From contig JADJSZ010000028.1 in assembly GCA_016711405.1 (NCBI GenBank), positions 23,730 to 87,729 on the forward strand: a DNA stretch of 64,000 nt, written 5' to 3'. This stretch comes from Candidatus Hadersleviella danica (GTDB taxonomy: Bacteria > Chloroflexota > Anaerolineae > Promineifilales > Promineifilaceae). A model generated the notes under the pieces. The model did not search any database and was not told the DNA's origin. It worked only from the letters and a program-made list of their open reading frames with translations. Both the position numbers and the translations under genes were made by a program. Of the stretch, positions 25,553 through 35,948 are shown piece after piece (the stretch's first letter is position 1; each line of letters begins with the position of its first letter).

Positions 25553-26077
25553 ATGAACCGCACCGTCCAAATTGCCAAACAACTTCTCTATTGGGTCAAC
25601 CTCATCCTCTTCCTGCTGGGAAGCGTCTTGTTACTCATCTCGCTCACGGCCGATCCCCTCGGTCTCGACATCACCCCCGGCTTTGGCATGATACAGATGT
25701 TCGCCCTGCTCATCGGCCTCACCCTCCTCACCATGGCTGGCTACTTACACATCTACACCGTGCGCGACCCCAACACCCCCCGCTCTTTGCAAGCCGATAT
25801 TGGCATTCGCCTTGGGGCAACGGGTCTCGTTTTTGCCTACATCTCGGGCCTCTCCGATTTAATCGGCATTGGAACCCATGTTGTGCCATCTTTTGAACGG
25901 CCGTTTGTCGGCCCCCTCCAACTCTCGGGCATCGGCTTGGGGATTCTCTTCATCACCATCGGCCTCCTGCTCTACTACACCAGTCGCGGCAGTCAGCAAG
26001 CCTCGTCGTTGCAATTTTTGCTAGACAGTGAAGATAGGGAGAGGAGAGAGCAAGAGCGGGGGCGAGTAAGAGAGTAA
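25553..26077 (+). CDS. Four-helix membrane protein, 174 aa
   Basis: Four hydrophobic segments are visible: residues ~8-32, 45-65, 78-105 and 125-150. A short loop has HIYTVRDPNTPRSLQ, and the charged C-terminal tail is highly Arg/Glu-rich (DREREEQE-like), probably an artefact of reading into a GAGAG word repeat. Family not recognised. The start is ATG 25553, preceded by repeated CATTGCTCATTG words and no ribosome site. Confidence 0.55.
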   Translation: MNRTVQIAKQLLYWVNLILFLLGSVLLLISLTADPLGLDITPGFGMIQMFALLIGLTLLTMAGYLHIYTVRDPNTPRSLQADIGIRLGATGLVFAYISGLSDLIGIGTHVVPSFERPFVGPLQLSGIGLGILFITIGLLLYYTSRGSQQASSLQFLLDSEDRERREQERGRVRE

Positions 26078-26134
26078 GAGAGGGGGAGAAACTGCCCGAC
26101 TGAGAGACTGAAAGACTGACCGACTGAAAGGCTA

Positions 26135-27373
26135 ATGAACGACTTACAAGAGCGTTTGCGACAATTGGGGGTGGTGAAAGGGGCACGGCAATTGCGCCCT
26201 GCACCCCCTGTGGCACGGCCGACGGCCGCCTCGCCGCTCGAGGCATTGCTCCCCGGCGGCCGTATCGAACCCCACCCCACGGGCGGCTGTTTTGTGCTAG
26301 ACCACACCTACCCACTCGGGCACGGCCACGGCCGTGCACCCCTCGCCGCCCTGCTCGATTACGACCCCAGTTTGGCCATCCCCTTCTTGCACAGCGGCCC
26401 CTTGCCCACCAGCTTCCGCGATTTCCTCTTCATAGACACCGAAACGACAGGCTTGGCTGGGGCGGGCACAATGGCTTTCATGGTCGGCGTGGCCTTTTTT
26501 GAGGGTAACGCCCTGATTGTGCGCCAATACTTCCTGCGCGGCCCTGCCGACGAACCCGCCCTGCTCGGCCATCTGAGCCAATTGGCGGCCAGCAAACAAG
26601 GGCTGATTAGCTTCAACGGCCGCTCCTTTGACCTGCCCCTCCTCGACAACCGCTACCTGCTCACCCGCCAACCCGCCCACTTGGCCAATTGGCTCACCCT
26701 GCCCCACCTCGATTTGCTCCACCCTGCGCGGCGGGTGTGGCGCGGCCGTCTTACCTCCTGTTCCCTTGGCTCGCTCGAACAACAACTCCTCGAGGTGAAC
26801 CGCACCCACGAAGATGTGCCCGGCTGGTTCATCCCCACCCTATATGCCAACTATTTGCGCGGCGGCGATGCCGAACCCATCGCCCGCATCTTCTACCACA
26901 ACCAATACGACCTCCTGAGCATGGTCACGTTGGCCGTTTGCCTCCTGCGCCAAATTACCAGCCCCCAGCCCGATGACCACCCCCTCGATTTATGCGGGGT
27001 CGGCCGCTGGCAGGCGGATTTGGGGCTGGTGGAGACGGCCGAGCAAACCCTGCGCCTCGCCCTGCGCCCGCCCGCCACCACCCCAGCCACGGCCGCCTTG
27101 GCCGATTTGCTCAAGCGGCAGGGGCGGCGGGAGGAGGCTGTGCCGTTATGGGAAACGTTGGTGGCAGAAGGGGATGAGTTGACGGCCGTTTACCACCTCG
27201 AACTGGCCAAGTATTACGAATGGCATGTGGTGGATGTGCCCCGCGCCCATGCGTGGACGAGCAAGGCACTCGCCCATGTGCAGAGCCATGCGCCTTATCA
27301 ACGGCCGCTGTTGCAGGAGATTGAGCATCGGCTCGGCCGGTTGGCCCGCAAAATGGGTGGAACAAGCCTCTAA
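26135..27373 (+). CDS. YprB-like ribonuclease H-fold exonuclease with TPR-like C-terminus
   Basis: 412 residues. A 3'-5' exonuclease domain is recognised by FIDTETTGLAGAGT (Exo I Asp/Glu), ISFNGRSFDLPLL (Exo II) and IFYHNQYDLLSM (Exo III), the set typical of YprB. The C-terminal ~130 residues are short helical repeats (WQADLGLVETAEQTLRLAL; AVYHLELAKYYEWH) like TPRs. The N-terminal ~50 residues are Pro/Arg-rich. It likely acts on single-stranded DNA or RNA; substrate not known. ATG 26135 follows a repeated GACTGA word run. Confidence 0.82.
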   Translation: MNDLQERLRQLGVVKGARQLRPAPPVARPTAASPLEALLPGGRIEPHPTGGCFVLDHTYPLGHGHGRAPLAALLDYDPSLAIPFLHSGPLPTSFRDFLFIDTETTGLAGAGTMAFMVGVAFFEGNALIVRQYFLRGPADEPALLGHLSQLAASKQGLISFNGRSFDLPLLDNRYLLTRQPAHLANWLTLPHLDLLHPARRVWRGRLTSCSLGSLEQQLLEVNRTHEDVPGWFIPTLYANYLRGGDAEPIARIFYHNQYDLLSMVTLAVCLLRQITSPQPDDHPLDLCGVGRWQADLGLVETAEQTLRLALRPPATTPATAALADLLKRQGRREEAVPLWETLVAEGDELTAVYHLELAKYYEWHVVDVPRAHAWTSKALAHVQSHAPYQRPLLQEIEHRLGRLARKMGGTSL

Positions 27374-27467
27374 TCGCCCCATCCCACAAAACTCAAGCAT
27401 AGCAGGCGCACTTGCGTGCATCTCGCCACTATCTCTCATCCCCCTCATTCGTTGGCGACAGGGCAAA

Positions 27468-27653
27468 CTATGCCCCACTTTGCACCTTGAGCTTGACTTG
27501 TTTGTTGAACTTGCCCCGTGGCAACAAGATGCGATGTTGGCAACCCAAACAGACCAGACCCACATCTACCCCCAACCGCACCACCCGCCAATCAGTGCTA
27601 CCACAGGGGTGTTGTTTGCGTAAACGGACAATATCGTTTAGTTCAATTTCCAT
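27468..27653 (-). CDS. DUF951 family protein, 61 aa
   Basis: Small conserved protein of Firmicutes and Chloroflexota. The pattern is clear: MEIELNDIVRLRKQHPCGS (the HPCG Cys), WRVVRLGVDVGLVCLGC (CLGC) and RILLPRGKFNKQVK. The three cysteines and RILLPR are family hallmarks. ATG 27653 is preferred over ATG 27659. It lies in the gap between two plus-strand genes. Function unknown; often listed as a possible RNA- or zinc-binding protein. Confidence 0.85.
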   Translation of the reverse strand: MEIELNDIVRLRKQHPCGSTDWRVVRLGVDVGLVCLGCQHRILLPRGKFNKQVKLKVQSGA

Positions 27654-27746
27654 AATCATTCATCGTTCGTCATTTGTCGCTGCTCATTGCTCATTGAATG
27701 CGAGTATCCCAATCGCCCAATTTATCATTATTTTAGTTAATCCCGC

Positions 27747-27752
27747 TATAAT
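27747..27752 (+). promoter_or_regulatory. -10 box TATAAT of the M50 gene
   Basis: Perfect TATAAT 35 bases before the start of the M50 gene; the -35 region (27724-27729) is poor. Confidence 0.4.
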
Positions 27753-27787
27753 TCACACCTTGAGCCGCACTTTAAGGAGAAAATCCA

Positions 27788-28435
27788 ATGATAATTCAGA
27801 TGTTTATTGAGGATGGTAGTTTTAATGTTTCTGGCTACCTCTCTTTTCTAATGGTCGCTTTCTTCGCTTTTGCCTACCACGAATTTGCCCATGCGTGGGT
27901 GGCGGATAGGCTGGGCGACCCCACGCCACGGGCAAACGGCCGTCTCACCCTCAATCCCATCCCCCACATAGATGCCACAGGCTTTATTTTGTTAGCCCTC
28001 TTTGGCTTTGGCTGGGCTTCTACCCCCGTCTCGCCCCACCTGTTGCGCGGCAACCCCCGCCAATCTTATGCGATGGTGGCGGTGGCGGGGCCGCTGGCCA
28101 ATTTGGTCATGGCTCTCTTGTTCGCCCTCGCCTTTCGCCTCAGTATCATGCTCTCTCTGAACATTGACTGGGTGTACACCTTTCTGAACATTGGCGTGTG
28201 GCTCAACTGCTTGCTGATGATTTTTAACTTGTTACCCGTTCCCCCACTGGATGGCTTTTCCATTTTGCTGGGCATCTTGCCTTCTGAAATGGCGTATCAG
28301 TTAGCTCCCCTGCGCCAATACGGGATGCTCGTCTTTCTGGGCATCTTTTTTATCTTGCCCATGCTGAATATCCATCTATTTGGCGGGATTATTGGCTATA
28401 GCTTTACCATCGCCCGCTTTTTGACAGGGATTTAG
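27788..28435 (+). CDS. M50-family site-2-type membrane metalloprotease
   Basis: 215 residues, about five helices. The zinc motif HEFAH lies in helix 2 (~36-40), and NLLPVPPLDG (~145) supplies the third ligand Asp. It belongs to the short YwhC/Rip-like group without PDZ domain. It would cleave membrane-embedded substrates. AAGGAG lies eight bases before ATG 27788. Two bases separate its stop from the next gene, so the two are probably cotranscribed. Confidence 0.9.
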   Translation: MIIQMFIEDGSFNVSGYLSFLMVAFFAFAYHEFAHAWVADRLGDPTPRANGRLTLNPIPHIDATGFILLALFGFGWASTPVSPHLLRGNPRQSYAMVAVAGPLANLVMALLFALAFRLSIMLSLNIDWVYTFLNIGVWLNCLLMIFNLLPVPPLDGFSILLGILPSEMAYQLAPLRQYGMLVFLGIFFILPMLNIHLFGGIIGYSFTIARFLTGI

Positions 28436-28437
28436 CT

Positions 28438-28965
28438 ATGCGGCCGTTGTATCGCTTGCAACAGGTGTGGCAAGGGGTGGTGGCACGGCCGCTTTCCCCC
28501 GCCGCCCTGCACGACATTGCCCGCCATCTCTCGCCTGCCCAAATGGCGCTCTTCGGCCGTTTCAGCCGCTCCGACCAGCACCACAGTTATTTGGTCATGG
28601 CCACCTTGCGCGATGCGGGCTGTGTGGAGGCCGATTTGCTCACGGCCGCGCTTCTCCACGATGTCGGCAAAACCAAAGTGCGCTTTGGCTTGCTGGCGCG
28701 GAGCTGGGCGGCCGTGGTCAGCAAAGTGTCGCCCGCACGGGCGGCCGTGTGGGGGCAACTCACATGGGCGCAAGCACGGCCGTGGCAACGGCCGCTCATC
28801 GCCTACAACCAACACCCCCTCTGGAGCGCCGAACTGGCGGCCGAGGCCAACACCTCCCCCCGCGCCCTCAGTCTCATCCGCCGCCACCAAGAGAAACTCC
28901 CCCACCCCCAAACGGCCGAAGACCACCTTCTCCGCCAACTCCAATGGGCGGATGACCAACACTGA
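28438..28965 (+). CDS. HD-domain protein
   Basis: 175 residues. The HD motif LLHDVGKTKVRFGLLARSW (metal-binding HD with upstream His of DQHHSYLV) is characteristic. A further conserved-looking HPLWSAELA follows, then a C-terminal helix with HQEKLP. It is likely a phosphohydrolase or nucleotidase of unknown substrate. It is coupled to the M50 protease gene. The gene contains ten CGGCCG sites in 528 bases, one of the densest patches in the window. Confidence 0.8.
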   Translation: MRPLYRLQQVWQGVVARPLSPAALHDIARHLSPAQMALFGRFSRSDQHHSYLVMATLRDAGCVEADLLTAALLHDVGKTKVRFGLLARSWAAVVSKVSPARAAVWGQLTWAQARPWQRPLIAYNQHPLWSAELAAEANTSPRALSLIRRHQEKLPHPQTAEDHLLRQLQWADDQH

Positions 28966-29086
28966 ATAGATGGCACTGCTCTGCTAGGCTATTAGTGAGT
29001 TACAGATTACAAGTTACAACTGGTTATGTAACCTGCAACCTGTAACTTGTGACCAATCCACTCCCCCAGTTACAAATTACCCCCGA

Positions 29087-30319
29087 ATGACCCTCGCCTC
29101 TCCCCCTTTGCCCCGCAAAATCCTCATGATTGCCCCCACCTCGTTCTTCAGCGATTACGGCGGGCACATTCGCATCCTCGAAGAAACCCTTGCCCTGCAA
29201 GCGTTGGGCAACCACATCATCATCTCTACCTATTATATGGGGCGCAACTTGCCCGGCTTAGACATTCGGCGCACAGCACCCCTCCCCTACCACACCGACT
29301 ACGAAGTGGGGTCTTCCCGCCACAAAATCGCTTTTGATGCCTATCTCTTCTTCTCTGCTCTGCGCATAGCCCTGCGCGAGCGACCTGCCATTATCCACGG
29401 CCACATGCACGAAGGGGCACTTATCGGAGCGGTTATTTCCAAATTTCTGCGCATCCCGCTTGTGTTCGATTTTCAGGGAAGCCTGACAGGGGAGATGCTG
29501 GACCACGGCTTTTTACGGCCGCACGGCAAACTGCAATGGCTCATGTGGCACATCGAGCGGTTTATCAACCATCAGCCGCAATCCATCCTCACCAGCTCCA
29601 GCCAAGCCCACACCCTCTTGCACGATGAGTTTGGCGTGCCCCCCGAACGCCTTCATGCTCTGCCCGATTGTGTGGATATGCGCCGCTTCGACCCTGCGCT
29701 CAGCACGGCCGAGGCCAAACAAGCCCTCCGCGCCCAACTCGGCATTCCCGCCACACGGCCGCTCATCGTCTACCTCGGCCTCCTCACCGATTACCAAGGC
29801 ATCCCCCACCTGCTCCAAGCCGCCGCCCACCTGAAAGCCAGCGGCCGTGAAGCACACTTCCTCATCATGGGCTTCCCCAGCGTCCCCCACTACCAAGCCT
29901 TGGCGGATGGCTTGTGGGTCGGCTATTGCTTTACCTTGCCCGGCAAAATCCCCTACGATGATGCGCCTCTCTGGTTGGCAATGGGTGATGTGGCCGTCTC
30001 CGCCAAAGTATCGGCCACCGAAGGGAGCGGCAAACTGCTCAACTACATGGCCTTGGGTTTGCCCATTGTCGCTTACGATACGCCCGTGCACCGCGAATAT
30101 CTGGGCGAATACGGCGAATATATCCCCCCCCACGACATCGTGGGCATGGCCGAAGCGCTCTGGGCGCTTTGCACCGACGAGCCGCGGCGACGGGAACGCG
30201 GCCGTCAACTGCGCCAGCGGGTGGAAAATACGTTTACATGGCCCCGTGCGGCCGCCCAAATAGATGCGCTCTACGGCCGTTTGCTGGCCGAAAAAAGGCA
30301 CCGTACTAATCACGTCTAA
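29087..30319 (+). CDS. Family 4 glycosyltransferase
   Basis: 410 residues, GT-B fold. The N-terminal domain has APTSFFSDYGGHIRILEE (Gly-rich acceptor loop), while the C-terminal domain has PLIVYLGLLTDYQGIPHLL, the nucleotide-sugar site STE(G)SGKLLNYMALGLPIVAYDTP (EX7E-like region, here ATEGSGKLLNYMA) and a terminal helix. It would transfer a sugar to lipid or polysaccharide, location cytosolic membrane face. Adjacent repeats (TTACAAGTTACA words, 28998-29052) precede it. Confidence 0.85.
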   Translation: MTLASPPLPRKILMIAPTSFFSDYGGHIRILEETLALQALGNHIIISTYYMGRNLPGLDIRRTAPLPYHTDYEVGSSRHKIAFDAYLFFSALRIALRERPAIIHGHMHEGALIGAVISKFLRIPLVFDFQGSLTGEMLDHGFLRPHGKLQWLMWHIERFINHQPQSILTSSSQAHTLLHDEFGVPPERLHALPDCVDMRRFDPALSTAEAKQALRAQLGIPATRPLIVYLGLLTDYQGIPHLLQAAAHLKASGREAHFLIMGFPSVPHYQALADGLWVGYCFTLPGKIPYDDAPLWLAMGDVAVSAKVSATEGSGKLLNYMALGLPIVAYDTPVHREYLGEYGEYIPPHDIVGMAEALWALCTDEPRRRERGRQLRQRVENTFTWPRAAAQIDALYGRLLAEKRHRTNHV

Positions 30320-30365
30320 GGACATAATTAGCTCATAAGACTCTTGTTGAACACCTAAACAATAT

Positions 30366-30394
30366 TTGACAACCCACCTCCAAAGTTGTATCAT
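30366..30394 (+). promoter_or_regulatory. Promoter of rpoB
   Basis: Perfect TTGACA (30366-30371), 17-base spacer and TATCAT (30389-30394). It gives a leader of about 250 bases before rpoB. Confidence 0.7.
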
Positions 30395-30463
30395 CCCCCT
30401 TCGTTATTAAGTCCTTCCCAACAACCTCACACCAGATTTGAAAATTAAAAAGCGTGATTTTTC

Positions 30464-30545
30464 AGGAGCCAAACAAGCCTTTGGTGTTTTTGCGGGTGCA
30501 ACAAATGTGTTGCGCCCTTTCTGTGTTTGGGGCTATTCCACCAGA
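30464..30545 (+). promoter_or_regulatory. Structured leader of rpoB
   Basis: GGGTGCAAC (30494-30502) pairs with GTTGCGCCC (30509-30517), one wobble. Flanking GCCAAAC and GTTTGG can extend the stem. A T-rich stretch follows, so this may be an attenuator-like or autoregulatory leader. Confidence 0.45.
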
Positions 30546-30648
30546 GAAGTCGGCCGACGAGCGAGAGCCACTCACGTGCTAATCGCAAACCCCCGCCTTC
30601 CTCTCTTCTCCACCTCCACACTCTATCCATAGGAGCAGGTACAGCTAC

Positions 30649-33600
30649 ATGGCCACAAAGCTACCCATTCGTAACTATGCAAGATCGGTTGGCATCCTTG
30701 AACTGCCCAAGCTCATTGACGTACAGTTGGATTCATTTGAGCAATTCACGGCCGAAAGTCTGACCGAGTTGTTTGAAGAAATCTCCCCCATTGAAAGCTA
30801 TAACGGGGATATGAAGCTCTACTTCCCGTGCAATCGCCCCGAAGTCCAAGGCTTTGACCTCAAATATTGGTTGGGGAACCCAAATACGACGTAGACGAAT
30901 GTGTCGAGCGCGACATGAGCTACGCCGCCCCCTCACGGTGCGTGTCCTGCTCTACCGCTCCGACTTAGACCAACCCATCGTCCAAGAAATCTTCATGGGT
31001 GATTTTCCGCTCATGACCGAAGCGGGGACGTTCATCATCAACGGCACCGAGCGTGTCGTTGTCAGCCAGCTCATCCGCTCCCCCGGCGCTTACTTCGAGG
31101 CGGATGCTGAAAAAAGCACGGGTCGGCCGTTGGCAATGGCCAAACTCATCCCCGACCGTGGGGCATGGATGGAGTTTGAGACCCGCAAAACCGACTACCT
31201 GACCATCAAGTTCAACCGCAAGCGCACAGTGCCTGCCACCCTGTTCTTGCGTGCGATGGCCGCCTTGGATGACGGCACAGGCAATCTCCTCCTCAAAAAA
31301 GGGACGGACGAAGAAATCCTCGCCCTCTTTGAAGATGTAGATGTCAACCCCGAGCATCTTTTCTTACCCGGTACGATTGACCAAGAGCCACCTTGGGATC
31401 CCAACCGCTCTTTGGCCGAACAAGCCCTCATCGAATTTTACAAGCGGATGCGCCCCGGCGACCCGCCCACGCTCGACAACGCCACCCAATATCTGTACGA
31501 GCAACTGTTCGACAACCGTCGCTATGACTTGGCCAAAGTCGGCCGTTACAAGCTCAACAAGCGGCTCGGCCTGCAAAACGAAATCCCCGCCGAACACCGC
31601 ACCGTTACCCAACACGATGTGGTCAACATTTTGCGCCACATGATTCGCCTCAACAACGGCGAAGTGCAACCCGACGACATTGACCATTTGGGCAATCGGC
31701 GCGTCAAAACCGTAGGCGAACTGCTCCAAGCCAAAATCCGCGTCGGCCTGCGCCGCATGGAGCGGGTTGTCAAAGAGCGCATGTCCATCCGCGACTCCGA
31801 CAACGTCACCCCCATCTCGCTCCTCAACATTCGGCCGGTGGTCGCGGCCGTGCGCGAATTCTTCGGTAGCTCCCAATTGAGCCAGTTCATGGAACAGGCC
31901 AACCCCTTGGCCGAGCTAACCCACAAGCGGACGCTCTCCGCCCTTGGCCCCGGCGGTCTGCGCCGCGAGCGGGCAGGGTTCGAGGTGCGCGACGTACATC
32001 ATAGCCATTACGGCCGTATCTGCCCCATCGAAACCCCCGAAGGCCCCAACATCGGACTCATCGGCCGTTTGGCCACCTATGCGCGGGTCAACAAATACGG
32101 CTTTGTCGAAACCCCCTATCGGCGCGTCCTCAACAGCTTTAACAGCACCGATGCCGCCATGATTGGGCACGATGCCTTGGCCGATGTGGTCAACCCCGAC
32201 ACAGGCGAAATTATCGTCAACGACGGCCAGAACATCACCGAAGCCCTCTTCAACCAAATTAAAGAAGCGGGTCTCGATACAATACAGGTCATGCCCTATG
32301 TGACCAACGACATTATCTACATGTCGGCCGACGAAGAAGACCGGTACACCATTGCCCAAGGCAACGCCCGCATGGATAACCGGCAACAATTCGCCGAAAA
32401 GCGCATTCCTGCGCGGCGCAACCAACAATTCATCTTCACCAACGTCCAACGGGTAGACTTCATTGACGTGGCTCCCCGCCAAATCGTCGGCGTTTCCGCT
32501 TCGCTTATTCCCTTCTTGGAACATGATGACGCGAACCGCGCCCTGATGGGTTCCAACATGCAACGCCAAGCCGTGCCCCTCTTGCAACCCGATGTTCCCG
32601 TGGTCAGCACGGGGATGGAACTGCAAGCGGCGCGCAACTCGGGGCAGGTCGTCATTGCCCAAGAAGCCGGCGAAGTCACCAGCGTCACGGGCGACAAAGT
32701 TATTGTGATGGGCGCGAATAGCCCCCGCACCTATAACCTGCGCAAATATCGCCGATCCAACCAAAGCACCTGTGTAGACCAACGCCCCGTCGTTAACAAA
32801 GGCCAACTGGTCGAAAAAGGGGATGTGTTGGCTGATAGCTCCTCAACCCGCTATGGCGAACTCGCCTTGGGGCAAGATGTGCTGATTGCCTTCCTCTCGT
32901 GGGAAGGTGGCAACTACGAAGACTCGCTCATCGTTAGCGAAACCCTCGTGCGCGACGACAAATACACCTCGATTCACATCGAAAAGCACGAAATCGAAGC
33001 GCGGGATACCAAACTCGGCCCAGAAGAAATCACCTACGACATTCCCAATGTCAGTGAGGATGCGCTGAAAGATTTGGACGAGCGCGGCATCATTCGCATC
33101 GGGGCTGATGTGAAAGAAAACGACATCTTGGTCGGTAAAATTACCCCCAAGGGTGAAAAAGAACTCAGCCCCGAAGAAAAACTGCTCCGCGCCATTTTTG
33201 GCGACAAGGCACGGGAAGTGAAAGATTCCAGCTTGCGCCTGCCTCATGGGGCACGCGGTAAGGTGGTAGGGGTGGATGTGTTCGACCGCCAGCAAGACCG
33301 CGATTTGCCCGCTGGAGTGGATACGATGGTTCGCATCAGTGTGGCCCAACGGCGCAAGCTCTCCGAAGGGGACAAGATGGCGGGGCGGCATGGCAACAAG
33401 GGTATCGTCTCGATGGTCGTCCCTGTCGAAGATATGCCTTTCTTGAGCAACGGCCGTGCCGTAGACATTATCCTCAATCCACTGGGTGTACCCGGCCGTA
33501 TGAACTTGGGGCAAGTGCTAGAAACCCACTTGGGCTGGGCGGCGCATCGCCTCGGCTTCCGCGCCGTTACCCCTGTGTTTGATGGGGCAAATGAGCGCCA

Positions 33601-34594
33601 AATCGCGGCCGAACTCAGCCGCGCATGGCTCACCGACCGCGCCGAGCAAGTGGTTAGCCAGTGGACATGGGAAACACTCCGCGAAATGGGCCGCCGTACT
33701 GAAATCATTGAAAATGATGTGGATGCGCGTTACCTGTTCCTAAGCGGCTGGCTCACCGATTTGGGTTACGACACCGACCGGATGCGGGCTGACCTCGTTT
33801 ATGCCCGTGAATCCATGACTCGTGAATGGCTCCGTCAACAGGGTTATAACGTGGACATGGTCTTCCCCCCGGCTGAATTGTACAAAGAAAAAGCGGCCGA
33901 ATGTGACAGCGAAACAATCCGCATTGGAACCATTGAATGGTACCAAATCCTCTCCGAGCGTTACGGTGACGAAATCCCTGTTGAACTGCGGATTGCCGAC
34001 CCCGTGATTGCCAGTCTGGAAGAGTTGAATGACAAAACCATTCGCCTCAGCTTTGAGTTCGCCAATCCACTCCCTTACATGGGCAAAGAAGTGTTGCACG
34101 ATGGCAAAACGGGCGAACCATTTGCCCAACCTGTCACCGTCGGCATCATGCACATGCTCAAACTCGCCCATTTGGTCGAGGACAAAGTTCATGCACGCTC
34201 CACTGGCCCCTACTCGCTTGTAACCCAACAACCGTTGGGTGGCAAGGCGCAATTCGGCGGCCAACGCTTCGGCGAGATGGAAGTGTGGGCGTTGGAAGCG
34301 TATGGTGCGGCTTATACCTTGCAAGAAATGATTACCGTTAAGTCGGATGATGTGCAAGGGCGGGTCAAAACCTATGAGTCCATCGTCAAAGATGAGCCGA
34401 TTGAAGACCCCGGCATTCCCGCCTCGTTCCGCGTGTTGGTCAAAGAGCTTCAGAGCTTGGGGCTGGCCGTGGAAGCGGTGATGGAAGATGGCGATGTGAT
34501 TCGCTTTGGTAAAGAGGATGATAAGAAGCAACAACGCCAGCAATCCTCGCCGATGGCGCAAGGGTTGATGGATTTGATTCGCAACCGGCATTAG
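30649..34594 (+). CDS. rpoB: RNA polymerase beta subunit, two frameshifts near the 5' end
   Basis: Core transcription enzyme subunit, 1315 residues when restored. The body is complete, with ELTHKRTLSALGPGG and HYGRICPIETPEGPNIGLI of the rifampicin region, AVGVSASLIPFLEHDDANRALMGSNMQRQ-type active-site part, GDKMAGRHGNKG and the C-terminal clamp. Translation from ATG 30649 breaks near 30873-30876 (one G too few; expected GEPKYDVDECVERD) and again at 30927-30931 (one C too few). The frame from 30940 onward is continuous. Both lie in homopolymers. No rpoC follows; rpsL is 318 bases downstream. Confidence 0.95.
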
Positions 34595-34620
34595 CTCTCG
34601 GGCAAAAATCGGTGGGCGGT

Positions 34621-34648
34621 TTGACAATACGCCAAGGTGTGTTAGAAT
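34621..34648 (+). promoter_or_regulatory. Promoter of the rpsL operon
   Basis: TTGACA (34621-34626), 16 bases, TAGAAT (34643-34648), directly after rpoB. It makes a ~260-base leader. Confidence 0.65.
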
Positions 34649-34675
34649 CGCCCCTCGGTAATTATGCCGCCTAAT

Positions 34676-34752
34676 CGCAGTTTTCACTGCGAATTGAATA
34701 ATGTAATACTTATGGAGGCCGCTTGGCGTGAAACTTTTCCCCCAAGCGGCCT
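34676..34752 (+). promoter_or_regulatory. Leader hairpins upstream of rpsL
   Basis: A small stem CGCAG/CTGCG (34676-34691) and a strong one, AGGCCGCTTGG (34716-34726) with CCAAGCGGCCT (34742-34752). No T-run follows, so a regulatory leader, possibly autogenous, is more likely than a terminator. Confidence 0.45.
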
Positions 34753-34912
34753 TCACTGTCGAATGTGTAGAGTCTGCTACCCATTTGTTTCTGTAAAAAT
34801 TCTAGAGTTTGGCTTTTCCCAGAGAGTAAGTGCTCTTAATGAGTGGTGCTTGCCTCTCACGCCCTGAGTGCTGAAGGTTGCTCTGGGGACGGCCGTAAGG
34901 AGATAGATTGGC

Positions 34913-35386
34913 GTGCCAACGATTAATCAGTTAGTTCGCAAAGGGCGTTCGGACAAAAGCTCGAAGAGCAAGGCTCCTGCTTTGCAATGGACGTTGAATG
35001 TTTTCAAGCAACGTCGTCTCCGTCAGCCAAAAGGTGCCCCGCAAAAGCGTGGTGTTTGCACCAAGGTTAGCACCATGACCCCCAAGAAACCGAACTCGGC
35101 CTTGCGGAAAATCGCTCGTGTGCGGTTGACCAATGGGATGGAAGTGACGGCTTATATTGGTGGTGAAGGCCACAACCTGCAAGACCACTCTGTGGTTTTG
35201 GTGCGCGGCGGCCGTGTAAAGGACTTGCCCGGTGTGCGTTACCACATCGTGCGCGGTAGTTTGGACACCTCTGGAGTCAACAACCGCAAGCAAGGTCGTT
35301 CCAAATATGGAACGAAACGGCCAAAGCCCGGCGCCCCAGCGGTGGCCATGGGTAAGGGCGGTAAACCTCAACCCAAGAGAAAATAA
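34913..35386 (+). CDS. rpsL: Ribosomal protein S12
   Basis: Decoding-centre protein of the 30S subunit, 157 residues. GTG 34913 is preceded by AAGGAGAT. MPTINQLVRKGR, QKRGVCTKV, TPKKPNSALRKIARVRL and GVRYHIVRG are diagnostic. An extra ~14 residues (WTLNVFKQRRLRQ) sit before GAPQKRGVC relative to E. coli, and the C-terminus has a basic Pro/Gly tail. It heads the str cluster rpsL-rpsG-fusA-tuf. Confidence 0.96.
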   Translation: MPTINQLVRKGRSDKSSKSKAPALQWTLNVFKQRRLRQPKGAPQKRGVCTKVSTMTPKKPNSALRKIARVRLTNGMEVTAYIGGEGHNLQDHSVVLVRGGRVKDLPGVRYHIVRGSLDTSGVNNRKQGRSKYGTKRPKPGAPAVAMGKGGKPQPKRK

Positions 35387-35412
35387 CACGCAAGTAAAAC
35401 GGAGAATTTATC

Positions 35413-35883
35413 ATGCCAAGACGTTACCGTCCTGAAAAGCGGCCAGTAGAGCCAGATATGAGATACAACAGCGTGCGCGTTTCGATGCTCATCAACCGCA
35501 TTATGCGGAGTGGCAAGAAAAGCCTCGCCCAACACATTTTTTATGGGAGCATGGATTTGGTCGAAAAACGCGCCAACCGTCCCGCCATTGAAGTGTTTGA
35601 GGAAGCCCTGCGCAATGTCGCCCCACAAGTAGAAGTCAAACCCCGCCGCGTGGGTGGTTCTACCTACCAAGTGCCCATGCCTGTCGATTCGCACCGCCAA
35701 CTGACTTTGGCGATGCGGTGGATTTTGGCGGCGGCTCGTGGCCGTGGCGGCCGTACCATGTCGGACAAATTAGCGGCCGAGTTACTCGATGCCGCCAAGG
35801 GGCAAGGCTCGGCCGTCAAACGCCGCGACGACACCCACCGCATGGCCGAAGCCAACCGCGCCTTCGCCCACTATCGCTTCTAA
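35413..35883 (+). CDS. rpsG: Ribosomal protein S7
   Basis: 30S head protein nucleating assembly on 16S rRNA, 156 residues, normal length. MPRRYRPEKRPVEPD, MRSGKKSLAQHIFY, PQVEVKPRRVGGSTYQVP and HRMAEANRAFAHYRF are characteristic. Gap to rpsL 26 bases; GGAGAATTTATC before ATG. Confidence 0.96.
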   Translation: MPRRYRPEKRPVEPDMRYNSVRVSMLINRIMRSGKKSLAQHIFYGSMDLVEKRANRPAIEVFEEALRNVAPQVEVKPRRVGGSTYQVPMPVDSHRQLTLAMRWILAAARGRGGRTMSDKLAAELLDAAKGQGSAVKRRDDTHRMAEANRAFAHYRF

Positions 35884-35948
35884 TCATTACAAAACAGGGG
35901 TGTTTTTAGTAATGACTCATTGCTAATTGCGCCCCTGTGAGGTCTAAC

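Noticed and set aside
30649..30940. rpoB as a pseudogene or a split gene
   Set aside because: rpoB is essential; two single-base homopolymer deletions restore a perfect beta-subunit N-terminus.
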